Counted from the first letter of the stretch, positions 28,053 through 37,163 are shown. The stretch is 64,000 nt of DNA from Caldicellulosiruptor owensensis OL (GCF_000166335.1 NC_014657.1:2297501-2361500); one strand, 5' to 3'. Notes: a model not told the origin generated them from the letters alone. A program made the numbers and translations.

Positions 28053-28929
28053 ACTTTTGCTTTTCTTTTACCATCTTCACATATGTTGAGGCTGAAAGCC
28101 CGGCAATCTGCCCCTCACCGACAGCTTTCGCAACCTGATAAGGTCTTCCCACTGCATCTCCTGCTGCAAAAAGTCCTTCAATAGATGTTTGCATCTTGCT
28201 GTCAACTTTTATATGTCCATCTTCTGTAAACTCAAGTCCGTAAATTAGCTGGTCTGCCGGCATAGTTTTTCTGATTATAAAAACACCATCTACATTCAAT
28301 ATCCTGTCTTCAAGTTCCAATGCATTAACAAAATCTTCGCCATAAACTCCTTTTGGACGTGAGAAAATAACCTCAACATTGTCTTTAAAATGAAACTCAT
28401 TCTTTTTATAAAGCGGCACATAGTACAACTTTTTTGCAAGCTCAGAAAGATACTCAGCCTCTTCTTCAGCTTCAATAGCCTCTCCAATAACGGCGATAGT
28501 TCTTCCCTTGTACAGCATTCCATCGCAAACAGCACAGTAAGAAATTCCCCTACCTACAAACTCAGCTTCATTTTCTAAAAGAGTTTTCTTTGGCGTGCCA
28601 ATTGCTAAAATGACAGAGTAAGCTTCATAAAATTCGTTGTTTGCGTTTATGGTAAAAACGTCACCTGATTTGTAGAAGTTTATAACCTTCTTGTGTACAA
28701 TCTCAATGCCCATCTTTTTAGCATGGTCATAAAACGCCTGCAAAAGCTCTTTTCCGGACACACCATGAAACCCAAGATAATTGTTCACTTCAGGCGCTCT
28801 GTAGATACTTGAGTCTTCTTCTTTTGTTGCAAACACAACAACACTTCTGTTTGTCTGAGCAAGATTTATGGCAGCAGATAAGCCCGCTGGTCCTGCCCCA
28901 ATCACAGCACAATCATAAATCATCTTCAT
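28051..28929 (-). CDS. Flavin thioredoxin reductase-like protein lacking NADPH motifs
   Basis: 292 residues. FAD motif AVIGAGPAGLSAAINLA; redox pair C132-A-V-C135 in YCAVCDGML; C-terminal FAD segment GLFAAGDAVG. The usual NADPH motifs are missing: GGGxSA is GEAIEA and the HRR phosphate-binding segment is replaced by LYKKNEF. This is the pattern of ferredoxin-dependent flavin thioredoxin reductases known from clostridia. The ATG at 28929 follows AGGGGTGATT; the longer frame would run through the operator at 28947. It is likely controlled by that inverted repeat. Confidence 0.8.
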   Translation of the reverse strand: MKMIYDCAVIGAGPAGLSAAINLAQTNRSVVVFATKEEDSSIYRAPEVNNYLGFHGVSGKELLQAFYDHAKKMGIEIVHKKVINFYKSGDVFTINANNEFYEAYSVILAIGTPKKTLLENEAEFVGRGISYCAVCDGMLYKGRTIAVIGEAIEAEEEAEYLSELAKKLYYVPLYKKNEFHFKDNVEVIFSRPKGVYGEDFVNALELEDRILNVDGVFIIRKTMPADQLIYGLEFTEDGHIKVDSKMQTSIEGLFAAGDAVGRPYQVAKAVGEGQIAGLSASTYVKMVKEKQK

Positions 28930-28946
28930 AATCACCCCTATATTAT

Positions 28947-28965
28947 TATACCCATACAGGGTATA
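28947..28965 (-). promoter_or_regulatory. CsoR-type operator on the flavin reductase promoter
   Basis: Perfect inverted repeat TATACCC-N5-GGGTATA. On the minus strand its distal arm runs into TATAAT, a good -10, so a bound repressor would block the promoter. The motif is shared with 27235-27251. Confidence 0.65.
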
Positions 28966-28981
28966 TTTTAAAACTATCATT

Positions 28982-29308
28982 TCAAACTTTCAAGAAATTT
29001 TCAATATCCAAGACAAAAATCACTGCTCCGCCCTGTTCAATCTTTTGCTTGCTCACAAAAAACAGGCTCTGCAAAGCAGGTGGCAAAGTAGATTTTGAAA
29101 CCTCTTTCCTTTCTGACACGTTCTTTTTTATAAGATCAATTACCTCATCAACCCTCTCATCCTCAACACCTATCATAAATGAAACTGTCCCTCTGTTTAA
29201 AAGACCACCTGTTGAATAAATAATTGTAGCAGAAATCCCGTTTTCAATAAGCGCAAGGTTCAGTTTATTTTTATCCACTTCTGATATAATTGCCAAAACC
29301 AATTTCAC
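28982..29308 (-). CDS. PII-like cyclic-di-AMP receptor (DarA/PstA/CdaR family)
   Basis: 108 residues. MKLVLAIISEVDKNKL, STGGLLNRGTVSFMIGVEDE and VDEVIDLIKKN are the family hallmarks (formerly DUF970, YaaQ), ending with VFVLDIENF. Binds c-di-AMP as a trimer; downstream targets are poorly known. The GTG start at 29308 follows AAAGGGTGA. The flavin reductase gene lies immediately downstream with its own promoter. Confidence 0.9.
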   Translation of the reverse strand: MKLVLAIISEVDKNKLNLALIENGISATIIYSTGGLLNRGTVSFMIGVEDERVDEVIDLIKKNVSERKEVSKSTLPPALQSLFFVSKQKIEQGGAVIFVLDIENFLKV

Positions 29309-29478
29309 TATTTAAATTCACCCTTTTCAAAAATCAATTATGATATTATTTTACCACAATTTTCTTTAGTTGATTTAAATTTTATCCAAAAGTTTTGTTG
29401 TTAGCAAATGCAATTTTGGTGGTATAATAAATAAGTTAGAAACTTTTAAATCCATTTTCGCAAGGAGATGTCGCAAAG

Positions 29479-30219
29479 ATGCTTGAAGTTATTGATCTTC
29501 ACGTTGAAGTTGGCTCAAAGGAGATTTTAAAAGGTGTATCGCTTACAATCCCTGACGGAGAAACCCACATTCTATTCGGACCAAATGGAAGTGGAAAGAC
29601 AACACTCATGATGAGCATAATGGGTCTTCCAAAATACAAAATAACGTCAGGCAAGATAATCTTCAATGGCATCGACATCACATATATGCCTACACATGAA
29701 AGAGCAAAGCTCGGAATTGGCATGATGTTTCAAAAACCACCAGCTATAAGAGGTGTTGAGCTTCAAAAACTTTCTGAGATAATAAAGTCTATAAGAAACA
29801 CCGATACTGACATCCAAGAGTATGCAAGAATTTTAAATTTAGAGGAACATCTATCAAGGGAAGTAAACTATGGATTTTCTGGTGGTGAGATAAAAAGGTC
29901 CGAGCTTTTGCAGCTTTTGTGTCAAAAACCAAGCCTTGTACTTTTAGATGAACCAGAATCAGGTGTTGACCTTGACAATATCACATTGCTTGGAAATATG
30001 ATTAAAAAAATTTTAAAAGGTGAAAAGATTAAAAAACGTCACACCTCCGGCTTGATTGTTACACACACCGGGTATATCTTAGAGTATGTCAATGCAGACA
30101 AAGGTCACATTCTGATTGATGGAAAACTTGTATGTTCAGGTTCTGCAAAAGATCTATTTGAAGAGATAAGACAAAACGGGTTTGGGAGGTGTGAAAATTG
30201 TCTTCAAGACACTATATAG
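29479..30219 (+). CDS. sufC: SufC-like Fe-S assembly ATPase (minimal SUF/SMS type)
   Basis: 246 residues. Walker A GPNGSGKTT, Q-loop in MMFQKPPAIRG, signature FSGGEIKRSELLQL, Walker B LVLLDEPESGVD: all intact and typical of SufC. It is paired with one SufB/D-like scaffold and no SufS, SufU or SufD, as in the minimal SufCB (SmsCB) systems. The ATG follows AAGGAG. It ends overlapping the scaffold gene by 22 bases. Confidence 0.92.
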   Translation: MLEVIDLHVEVGSKEILKGVSLTIPDGETHILFGPNGSGKTTLMMSIMGLPKYKITSGKIIFNGIDITYMPTHERAKLGIGMMFQKPPAIRGVELQKLSEIIKSIRNTDTDIQEYARILNLEEHLSREVNYGFSGGEIKRSELLQLLCQKPSLVLLDEPESGVDLDNITLLGNMIKKILKGEKIKKRHTSGLIVTHTGYILEYVNADKGHILIDGKLVCSGSAKDLFEEIRQNGFGRCENCLQDTI

Positions 30220-31448
30220 ATGAAGAGATTCTGGAGCTTGCAAAGTCAGCTTTAAATAAAAAAGCACCTTTTGGTACAGACATTGACCTTTCAGCCTTTG
30301 AAGAGGCAGAGGAAAAAGACCAGATTTCAGAGCTTTCCAAACTTCCAGAGGAGATTCAAAAAACAATCCTTAATGCTGGAATAGAAGTATCAGAAGAGGG
30401 CCGGTCGGGAAGTTTTTTACAGCTTGACCACTCTGTTGTATACAGGCGGCTTCAGCAAAGGTACCATGGCCAGCTTGAAATTCTGGATATAAATGAAGCT
30501 TTGGAAAAGTATCCTGAGGTTCGTGAAAAATATTTCTGGAAAGCGGTAAAGCCTGATAGGGATAAATACACTGCATTTTCTGCAACCCATCCTGCCCATG
30601 GGTATTTTATAAGAGTGTTCAAAGGGCAGAAGGTTGAAAAGCCAATACAGGCGTGCCTGCTTTTGCAGGAAAATGCAAGGATACAAAACGTGCACAATAT
30701 TGTCATCTTGGAAGAAGGTGCAGAGGTTCAGATTATAAACGGATGTGCAACAGCACCAAAGGTAAAGGAAGGGCTTCACATTGGAATTTCTGAGTTTTAC
30801 CTTGAAAAGGGAAGCAGGCTCACCTTTACAATGGTTCACAACTGGGCAGAAGATTTTTATGTCAGACCCCGCGGCGTAACAGTTGTTGAGGATGATGCTG
30901 TGTTTGTTTCAAACTATGTGCTTTTAAAACCTGTGAAGTCCATACAGTCGTTTCCCATTGCAATCTTGAAAGGTAAAAACTCGGTTGCATCCTTCAACTC
31001 ACTCCTGTACGGGCTAAAAGACTCTGAGATTGACATGGGCTCACATATTATACTGGAAGGTGAAAATTCAGGCGGACAGGCAATATCAAGGGCAATTGTA
31101 AAAGACAGCGCAAAGATATACTCGCGCGGAATTTTAGAGGCTCGGCAGAACCTCTCAAAAGCGCACCTTGACTGCCGCGGTATTCTTCTTTCTGATAGCG
31201 GACTTATGTACGCTGTGCCGGAACTTTTATCTGCAGGAGCACCCCAGAGCCATCTTTCACATGAGGCTGCAATCGGTCCTATTGCCGAAGAAGAGGTAGA
31301 GTACCTCATGAGCAGAGGACTTTCAAAAGACGAGGCAATATCTCTGATTACACAGGGGTTTATGGATGTAAAAATACTTGGGCTTCCAAAACAGCTTGAA
31401 AATTATATTCAGGAGCTTATTTTACAAACGCAGGAGGAAAATATGTAA
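30198..31448 (+). CDS. SufB/SufD-like Fe-S scaffold (minimal SUF/SMS type)
   Basis: 416 residues of SufB/D beta-helix family. C-terminal hallmarks SHLSHEAAIGPI and YLMSRGLSKDEA then TQGFMDV; core segment AHLDCRGILLSD includes a conserved Cys. The single protein would form a homodimer with SufC. The start is TTG (30198) after GGGAGG, embedded in the end of sufC, so translation is coupled. Downstream, a large hairpin lies at 31515. Confidence 0.9.
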   Translation: MSSRHYIDEEILELAKSALNKKAPFGTDIDLSAFEEAEEKDQISELSKLPEEIQKTILNAGIEVSEEGRSGSFLQLDHSVVYRRLQQRYHGQLEILDINEALEKYPEVREKYFWKAVKPDRDKYTAFSATHPAHGYFIRVFKGQKVEKPIQACLLLQENARIQNVHNIVILEEGAEVQIINGCATAPKVKEGLHIGISEFYLEKGSRLTFTMVHNWAEDFYVRPRGVTVVEDDAVFVSNYVLLKPVKSIQSFPIAILKGKNSVASFNSLLYGLKDSEIDMGSHIILEGENSGGQAISRAIVKDSAKIYSRGILEARQNLSKAHLDCRGILLSDSGLMYAVPELLSAGAPQSHLSHEAAIGPIAEEEVEYLMSRGLSKDEAISLITQGFMDVKILGLPKQLENYIQELILQTQEENM

Positions 31449-31514
31449 ATGTTTTGAGTTATAGACAATCTATAAAATTTTAAATTGTTTGTAACATTTC
31501 TATTCATTGGAAAG

Positions 31515-31601
31515 AGGCAAGGTAGTAAACCCCAAACCTATTCCCTCTATTTGGGCAGGTAAGACTTCTTGCACAGAAGTCTTGGGGTTGTTACCTTGCC
31601 T
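31515..31601. ncRNA. Putative structured element with three-way junction
   Basis: A ~20-bp outer stem (31515-31535 with 31582-31601, one bulge and two G-U pairs) encloses two smaller hairpins: ACCT..CCC / GGG..AGGT (31536-31560) and AAGACTTCT-TGCAC-AGAAGTCTT (31561-31583). No U tract follows on either side. It lies between convergent genes. It could be a structured RNA, a small palindromic repeat unit (MITE-like) or an unusual terminator. Confidence 0.45.
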
Positions 31602-31633
31602 ATATTGTTTCCCCTGTTTTTGGGCTTTTATTT

Positions 31634-32821
31634 TTATTCATATCTTAGCGCTTCAATAGGATTTAAGCGCGCTGCTTTCTCTGCCGGGAGCATCCCAAAA
31701 ACAATTCCAATTAAAACCGAAATCCCAAAAGCCACAAGAGCCCATTTCAATGAATATACAGGTTCAACACCCGGAATTCGCGAAATCCCAACTGCAATCA
31801 CAACAAAACCAAGTAATATTCCAATTATTCCCCCAACTCCTGTTATAACCATTGATTCTATAAGAAACTGCACTCTTATGTCACTTCTTTTTGCCCCAAC
31901 TGCTTTTCTGATTCCAATCTCCCTCGTTCTCTCTGTAACAGATACAAGCATAATGTTCATTATTCCAATGCCACCAACCACAAGAGATATTGTAGCAATT
32001 CCACCAAGTATTATCATTAAAAAATATGTTACTCTGTTTAGCATCGACATAAGTTCTGACATATCATAGATAGAATAGTTGTCTTCCTTTTTTACAAACT
32101 TACTTACAAACTCTTTTATCCTTTTTTTCGCTTCTTTGTTCTTATCTGGTGAAACTGTCCGTACTAGAAAATTTTTCAAAAGTGCCATCTCACCTGCTGA
32201 AAGGCTATTTACTACAAACACAGGAACTATAATGCTGTCATCAACTGTATTATCTCTGCCACCCTGTTTTTCTTTCAAAACACCAATTACCTTGAAAACC
32301 TGACCGTTTACATTAATCTCCTGACCTATTGGATTTTGCTTACCAAAAAGTTTGCTTTGAATTCTTGAACCTATTACTGCAACTTTCTGTCTAAAATCAT
32401 CATCAACCGGAGATATAAACCTCCCTTTAGACAAAGAAAGACCTTGAACCATCATATATTCTGATGTTGCACCAACAATCTGGCACTCTTCTTTTTTGCT
32501 TTTAAAAAGTGCCTCACCCGGATATTGTATGAATGGACTTACACCAAGTATGACATCGCTATTTTTTCTTGCAAAATCTAAAAATTTATCAATTGAAATA
32601 TCTTCGCTTTTTGAAGCCGGTCTTATAAAAACATATACAACATTTGTACCAAGATTTTCTATTTCTTTTGTTATGCTTGCAGTAGTTCCCTCTGCCAGTC
32701 CTACTGCTGCAACAACTGCACCAACTCCTATGACAACACCGAGAAGTGTTAAAAATGATCTTAGCCTGTTTAGAAAAATACTCTGGATTGCCATCTTGCA
32801 TGAAAGCAAAAACTTTCCCAT
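31634..32821 (-). CDS. MacB/FtsX-type ABC transporter permease without ATPase domain
   Basis: 395 residues: one N-terminal membrane segment (RLRSFLTLLGVVIGVGAVV), an extracytoplasmic MacB core domain and three C-terminal segments including GIGIMNIMLVSVTERTREIG and RKAVGAKRSDI. This is the permease half of a MacB-like mechanotransmission exporter. The partner adaptor is 22 bases upstream; a separate ATPase gene is expected but absent from the cluster. Confidence 0.88.
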   Translation of the reverse strand: MGKFLLSCKMAIQSIFLNRLRSFLTLLGVVIGVGAVVAAVGLAEGTTASITKEIENLGTNVVYVFIRPASKSEDISIDKFLDFARKNSDVILGVSPFIQYPGEALFKSKKEECQIVGATSEYMMVQGLSLSKGRFISPVDDDFRQKVAVIGSRIQSKLFGKQNPIGQEINVNGQVFKVIGVLKEKQGGRDNTVDDSIIVPVFVVNSLSAGEMALLKNFLVRTVSPDKNKEAKKRIKEFVSKFVKKEDNYSIYDMSELMSMLNRVTYFLMIILGGIATISLVVGGIGIMNIMLVSVTERTREIGIRKAVGAKRSDIRVQFLIESMVITGVGGIIGILLGFVVIAVGISRIPGVEPVYSLKWALVAFGISVLIGIVFGMLPAEKAARLNPIEALRYE

Positions 32822-32842
32822 CTTATAATATCTACCCCTTTA

Positions 32843-34474
32843 TCAGAAAAGAGATTTCGTCTCTTCTTTTGTATCAAATTTTGGAAGTACAACTTCTTCG
32901 CCTTCTTTGAGTCCACTTATAATCTCAACATACTTGTCAGTTACAATCCCAACTTTGACAAACCTCTTTTCACTATCTTTATAATATGAATCTCCAAGCC
33001 CATATTCATCAGTTTTCTTTGTATTTTCTCTATTGCTGGTTAAGCTGTTAGACTTTTCTTTATAAACATAAACGTAATACTTTCCATTTTCCTTGTGAAT
33101 AGCCTCAACTGGCACTGTAAGAGCATCATTTTTCACTTTCAACATAATCTCTGCATCGGCATGCATACCAAACTTTACACTGCCCGGATTTTTAAATCTT
33201 ATCTTCACAATAAACTTTGAAATGCTACTTTCACCCTGAGCTTTTTCAGAAATTTCATCAACATACCCTTCTGCAGGTTTTACTTTTGTGCCCGGCACAG
33301 CATCAAGTTTTACTTCAGCCTTCTGTCCAGGTTTTATCTTTAAGATATCAAGCTCCTCAACTTGAGCTGCTATCACCAAATTTTCAGGATCAAATACCGA
33401 ACATATAAGCTGCCCGGCAGTTACAATATCACCCTCCTGTAAATTCAAATCAACTATCTTACCATCAATTGGTGATATAATCCTAAAATTTTTAAGTTCT
33501 TTTTCTGTTTCTTCTATCTGAGATTTCACATCCTCAATTTTTAAATCAATCTGCTTTAACTGTCTTTCAATATCCTCTGAAGAAAACCTCAGAAGCACTT
33601 GACCACTTTTTACTTTTTGCCCATTCTCAACAAAAACCTGCTCTATTTTACCAGTAACTGGGCTCAGAACTGTCTTTTTTGAAAATGCCTCTAAAACTCC
33701 TTCACCAAGCGACATTACCTTTTCGCCGCCTGAAAGATTCAAAACTGCACCTGCTTTAGTGCCTTCTAAAAATACACCGTTTCTGTTGTGAAGAAATACT
33801 TTTACATCAAATCCCAAAATGTTATCCTGATTTTTATACAATCTGTTGCTAATATCTTCTATGGTTCCTTCAACAGTGCTGATAATCTCTGATATTGCAA
33901 CATCTACTTTTTGACCCTTTTTTACCTTTCCGTAACACCATGCAGGAAACTGAACTGTCATTTTCATCTTTGAGTCATCTACAATTGTCATTATCTGCAT
34001 TCCCTGGTTGACAAGCAAACCTTCTTGAACCGAAAGATTTTGAACAAATCCGTCCTGAGGAGATTTTAAAGTAAAGTTTTGAAACTGTTTTTCCAAACTT
34101 TCCTTTTGAAGTTCAAGCTCTAAAAGTTGCCTTTTTAAAGACTCTATTTTGGCAGTTGCCTGAGTATCATCTATCTGAGCAATTAAATCGCCTTTTTTGA
34201 CATACTGACCATTTTTGACAAAAACTTTTCTAACGCTCCCATTTACTTTTGATATAGCATTTCTTGTGTTGCTGCTTTGCACTATACCAGATACCAAAAG
34301 GGTTTGTTTTAAAGAAATTTTTTGTACCTTTGCAGTCTTTGGCTTAGATGAAGCATTCTTTTTGCTCCCAGATGGCATTGTTAAAACAAGTGTTAAAATA
34401 AATCCCACTAATATAAGTAACACTATAATTATAGCCTTTTGCCAGTTTTTTAGGCCTTTTGCAGTGCTTTGCAT
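32843..34474 (-). CDS. MacA-like adaptor protein with two tandem lipoyl/hairpin modules
   Basis: 543 residues, one N-terminal membrane anchor (13-33). Two similar modules: residues ~75-175 (VRKVFVKNGQYVKKGDLIAQ, coiled coil, then SPQDGFVQNLSVQEG) and ~270-372 (IEQVFVENGQKVKSGQVLL, coiled coil, then SPIDGKIVDLNLQEG). Family members usually have one module and ~350-400 residues. The start is the ATG at 34474, 9 bases after AAAAGGAGAG. It is in an operon with the MacB-like permease downstream and a Yip1 protein upstream. Confidence 0.85.
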   Translation of the reverse strand: MQSTAKGLKNWQKAIIIVLLILVGFILTLVLTMPSGSKKNASSKPKTAKVQKISLKQTLLVSGIVQSSNTRNAISKVNGSVRKVFVKNGQYVKKGDLIAQIDDTQATAKIESLKRQLLELELQKESLEKQFQNFTLKSPQDGFVQNLSVQEGLLVNQGMQIMTIVDDSKMKMTVQFPAWCYGKVKKGQKVDVAISEIISTVEGTIEDISNRLYKNQDNILGFDVKVFLHNRNGVFLEGTKAGAVLNLSGGEKVMSLGEGVLEAFSKKTVLSPVTGKIEQVFVENGQKVKSGQVLLRFSSEDIERQLKQIDLKIEDVKSQIEETEKELKNFRIISPIDGKIVDLNLQEGDIVTAGQLICSVFDPENLVIAAQVEELDILKIKPGQKAEVKLDAVPGTKVKPAEGYVDEISEKAQGESSISKFIVKIRFKNPGSVKFGMHADAEIMLKVKNDALTVPVEAIHKENGKYYVYVYKEKSNSLTSNRENTKKTDEYGLGDSYYKDSEKRFVKVGIVTDKYVEIISGLKEGEEVVLPKFDTKEETKSLF

Positions 34475-34493
34475 GAGTAGATACTCTCCTTTT

Positions 34494-35156
34494 CTATTTA
34501 CCACCAAACTTCATAATACTTTGCGTAAACATTGAAACAATTGGCATTATGAGAGTAATTATAGTATACACAGCTGTAACAATTGCACTCTTTACTTTGT
34601 TAAGTTCACAAACAGCAAATACTCCAATGCCAATCAATATATACCGCCAGATAGAAAATACATTCAGGTATGTAGCTATAAAATACTTAAAATCTTTACT
34701 AACATCTAATATATTTAAATTCACAGCTCTGGCATATATAGCATAGAAAATGTAATAAGGAATCATGACAATATTTGCAACAGCCACAATTGTAAGCGCC
34801 TTTTTGTAGTCAATCTCACCACCGGCAAGTCTCACAATTACGAGTAAAATAAACGCAGTAATGAAAAATGAAATAATATAATGTAAAAATTCTGTTCCAG
34901 CTAAAAATGCAGGCGACATTGTAATTTTTAAACTTTTTAGGGTTGTTTGCTGTAATTCAGGGTCTTCAATTGTTTTTTTCACATGTTCTAATAAAACCTC
35001 GTCGGGTATTTTGGGTATAAACAGCATAGCAAGCGCTGATATCAATGGTATTAAAAATATTAAAATTAGGAAATCCGGTTTTTCTTTTATCTTCTGAAAT
35101 ACTTTAGTTGGTGATACAACAAGATTTAAAAGATTTGAAGGTTTTAAATATTCCAT
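34494..35156 (-). CDS. Yip1-family membrane protein
   Basis: 220 residues, about five membrane segments. The N-terminus LNLVVSPTKVFQKIKEKPDF is the Yip1 signature (segment before the first membrane span). Often found with MacAB-type exporters in Clostridia, role unknown. The start follows AAGGAGGGGG and leads the adaptor-permease operon. Confidence 0.8.
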   Translation of the reverse strand: MEYLKPSNLLNLVVSPTKVFQKIKEKPDFLILIFLIPLISALAMLFIPKIPDEVLLEHVKKTIEDPELQQTTLKSLKITMSPAFLAGTEFLHYIISFFITAFILLVIVRLAGGEIDYKKALTIVAVANIVMIPYYIFYAIYARAVNLNILDVSKDFKYFIATYLNVFSIWRYILIGIGVFAVCELNKVKSAIVTAVYTIITLIMPIVSMFTQSIMKFGGK

Positions 35157-35265
35157 TTTTTAAACCCCCTCCTTGAAATTCTGTTAATAGATGATAAAAA
35201 ATCTTATAATATTATACTTTAAGCTTTTGTTTGTTGCAAGAAATATTTGCAATATATCTAAAAAA

Positions 35266-35308
35266 TAAAATAGCTGCCTTTATATACATCTTTGCTGGCA
35301 GCTTATTT
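35266..35308 (-). terminator. Terminator after GGDEF-EAL gene
   Basis: On the minus strand AAAATAAGCTGCC ... GGCAGCTATTTTATTTT, 7-bp GC-rich core plus A/T pairs; lies just past the stop at 35313. Confidence 0.75.
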
Positions 35309-35312
35309 TATC

Positions 35313-36974
35313 TCATACAATAACTCTTATCAGTCCCATCTTATATTTTCGATAAAACTCTAAAAATTCATTTCTAACCATTGGTTTTGAAAATAAAAAC
35401 CCTTGAGCAAGGTCACAGCAAAGTTCTTTTGCCACTCTGTAATGAAATGGTGTTTCCACACCTTTAGCAATAACTTTTATTTTCAATGCATGAGCTATCT
35501 CAATAATTCCTTTTATTATTACGCTAACACTCTTGTCAAAAACTGCATTTTCAATGCATCTATTATCAACTTTCACTGCATCTACCGCAAAATATCTTAT
35601 AGTATCAACAGATATATTGTCACTGCACCAATCATCCACAATTATCCTAAACCCTTTATGCTTAACCTCTTCAGCAACCCTCAAACAGTCAGAAAGATTT
35701 GTATCTATATCTTGCTGATTTATTTCAAACGCCATCATCTTATTGTATTGATTATAGTGAGTAAATACCTTGTTTGAAAAAATACGCTCAGCTACATTTG
35801 AATCTAAAAACGATACATTCAAAGAAATGAAGAAATCATCTGGTAACATCTCCTCAAAAGCTGGCACATCCTCAGCAATGGTATCTAAAACCCACTCTTC
35901 AATCTCAGGAATCATTCCCTCTTTTTGAGCAATTGATATAAACTCCTTTGCAGAAACTATTCCTTTTTCAGGACTCATCCATCGAACAAATACCTCTGCT
36001 CCAGCAACTTTGTTTTTCTGCAAATCCACCAATGGTTGATATACAAGTAAAAAGTTTTTCTGCAAGATTGCCTTTTTAAGTTCATTAGAAACTGAAACAT
36101 TGTAGAAAAGCTTTGTATTATCTTCACTACTTGTAAAATATACTTTCTTTTCTTCCCTTAGCCTTGCCTGCTTAAGCGCTTCTGTAGCAGCTTTTAAAAT
36201 TTCGTCTATACAATTTCCATCCTGAGGATAAAAAGCAACTCCTACAACACTCTTTAATTCAAACTCATCACCAACCAAATACCATCTACCTTCGATAATC
36301 TCCCATATAATCTTTATGTATTCTACTAATAAATCTCTGCATCCATACTCGTAAAAAAGTATTGCAAATTTATCGTCCTCTATTTTGGCAACAAAGCTTT
36401 TCTCCGGAAGTCCATTTTTAAGCTTAAAGCCAATATCTTTTAAAATAACACTTGCGAGGGAGCAAAAACTACTACCTTCAAACTCTCCCAAATTTTCTAT
36501 ATCAACTATAATTACTGCTATTTCATCAAAACATGAAGATACATTTTGCTGTAGTCTTTGAAAAAATATTTCAAGCTGTAATTTATTTGGTAGCCCTGTG
36601 AGCATATCAAAATATGCAATTTCAACCATCTTTGTTTTCTTCCCATTTTGAAACCTCTTATACTCCTTTTTTGTAATTTCAAAAAGTTTCCTTTTGATAG
36701 TATCACATTGAACAATCGTTTTTTGCAGAGACATTTTGAGCTTGTAGTTTTCTCGTAAAAGGGTGTAGAGAAAGTAAAATAAATAAAAACTATCTATTAC
36801 AACCATTAACGTAGAAAAAATACCCACCCAAAGTTTATATTTTTCAAAAAATGCCGTATTAAAAAATACTACATAGATTACCGCTGCTAAATAAACAAAA
36901 TTAAAAACAAAAAATACCAAGGCGGTAAACAAACCTTTTCTGAAACATTCTGAAGAATAAAACTTTGAAAGCAT
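35313..36974 (-). CDS. Degenerate GGDEF-EAL membrane protein
   Basis: 553 residues. Two N-terminal membrane segments (about 14-40 and 48-72), a coiled linker, GGDEF (120-280) and EAL (295-545). The GGDEF motif is EDDKF (199-203), so cyclase activity should be lost. EAL reads EVF (327-329); N386, E417, D447, D448, K468 and Q524 positions are kept, but the AEGVE glutamate is Lys504. It is likely a c-di-GMP sensor or weak phosphodiesterase. The ATG at 36974 follows GGAGGAAG. Monocistronic, with its own terminator. Confidence 0.88.
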   Translation of the reverse strand: MLSKFYSSECFRKGLFTALVFFVFNFVYLAAVIYVVFFNTAFFEKYKLWVGIFSTLMVVIDSFYLFYFLYTLLRENYKLKMSLQKTIVQCDTIKRKLFEITKKEYKRFQNGKKTKMVEIAYFDMLTGLPNKLQLEIFFQRLQQNVSSCFDEIAVIIVDIENLGEFEGSSFCSLASVILKDIGFKLKNGLPEKSFVAKIEDDKFAILFYEYGCRDLLVEYIKIIWEIIEGRWYLVGDEFELKSVVGVAFYPQDGNCIDEILKAATEALKQARLREEKKVYFTSSEDNTKLFYNVSVSNELKKAILQKNFLLVYQPLVDLQKNKVAGAEVFVRWMSPEKGIVSAKEFISIAQKEGMIPEIEEWVLDTIAEDVPAFEEMLPDDFFISLNVSFLDSNVAERIFSNKVFTHYNQYNKMMAFEINQQDIDTNLSDCLRVAEEVKHKGFRIIVDDWCSDNISVDTIRYFAVDAVKVDNRCIENAVFDKSVSVIIKGIIEIAHALKIKVIAKGVETPFHYRVAKELCCDLAQGFLFSKPMVRNEFLEFYRKYKMGLIRVIV

Positions 36975-37163
36975 AAATTAAACTTCCTCCAGTTCCTCCT
37001 TCAAGGTTTAATATATTTTTACCCCTACTTTTCATGATTTTAACCCTGAGTATTTATTAATCTTTGCCGTTTAACCGCTTTCAATTATACATTAACATAT
37101 TTCGAACTGACAAGGTTATCACCACAAAAATCATACAACTTTTTGTTTCACCGCCCCGACTTC

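Noticed and set aside
30370-31309. Long minus-strand open frames opposite the SufB-like gene
   Set aside because: They are in antisense to a well-supported gene with family motifs and have no ribosome sites.
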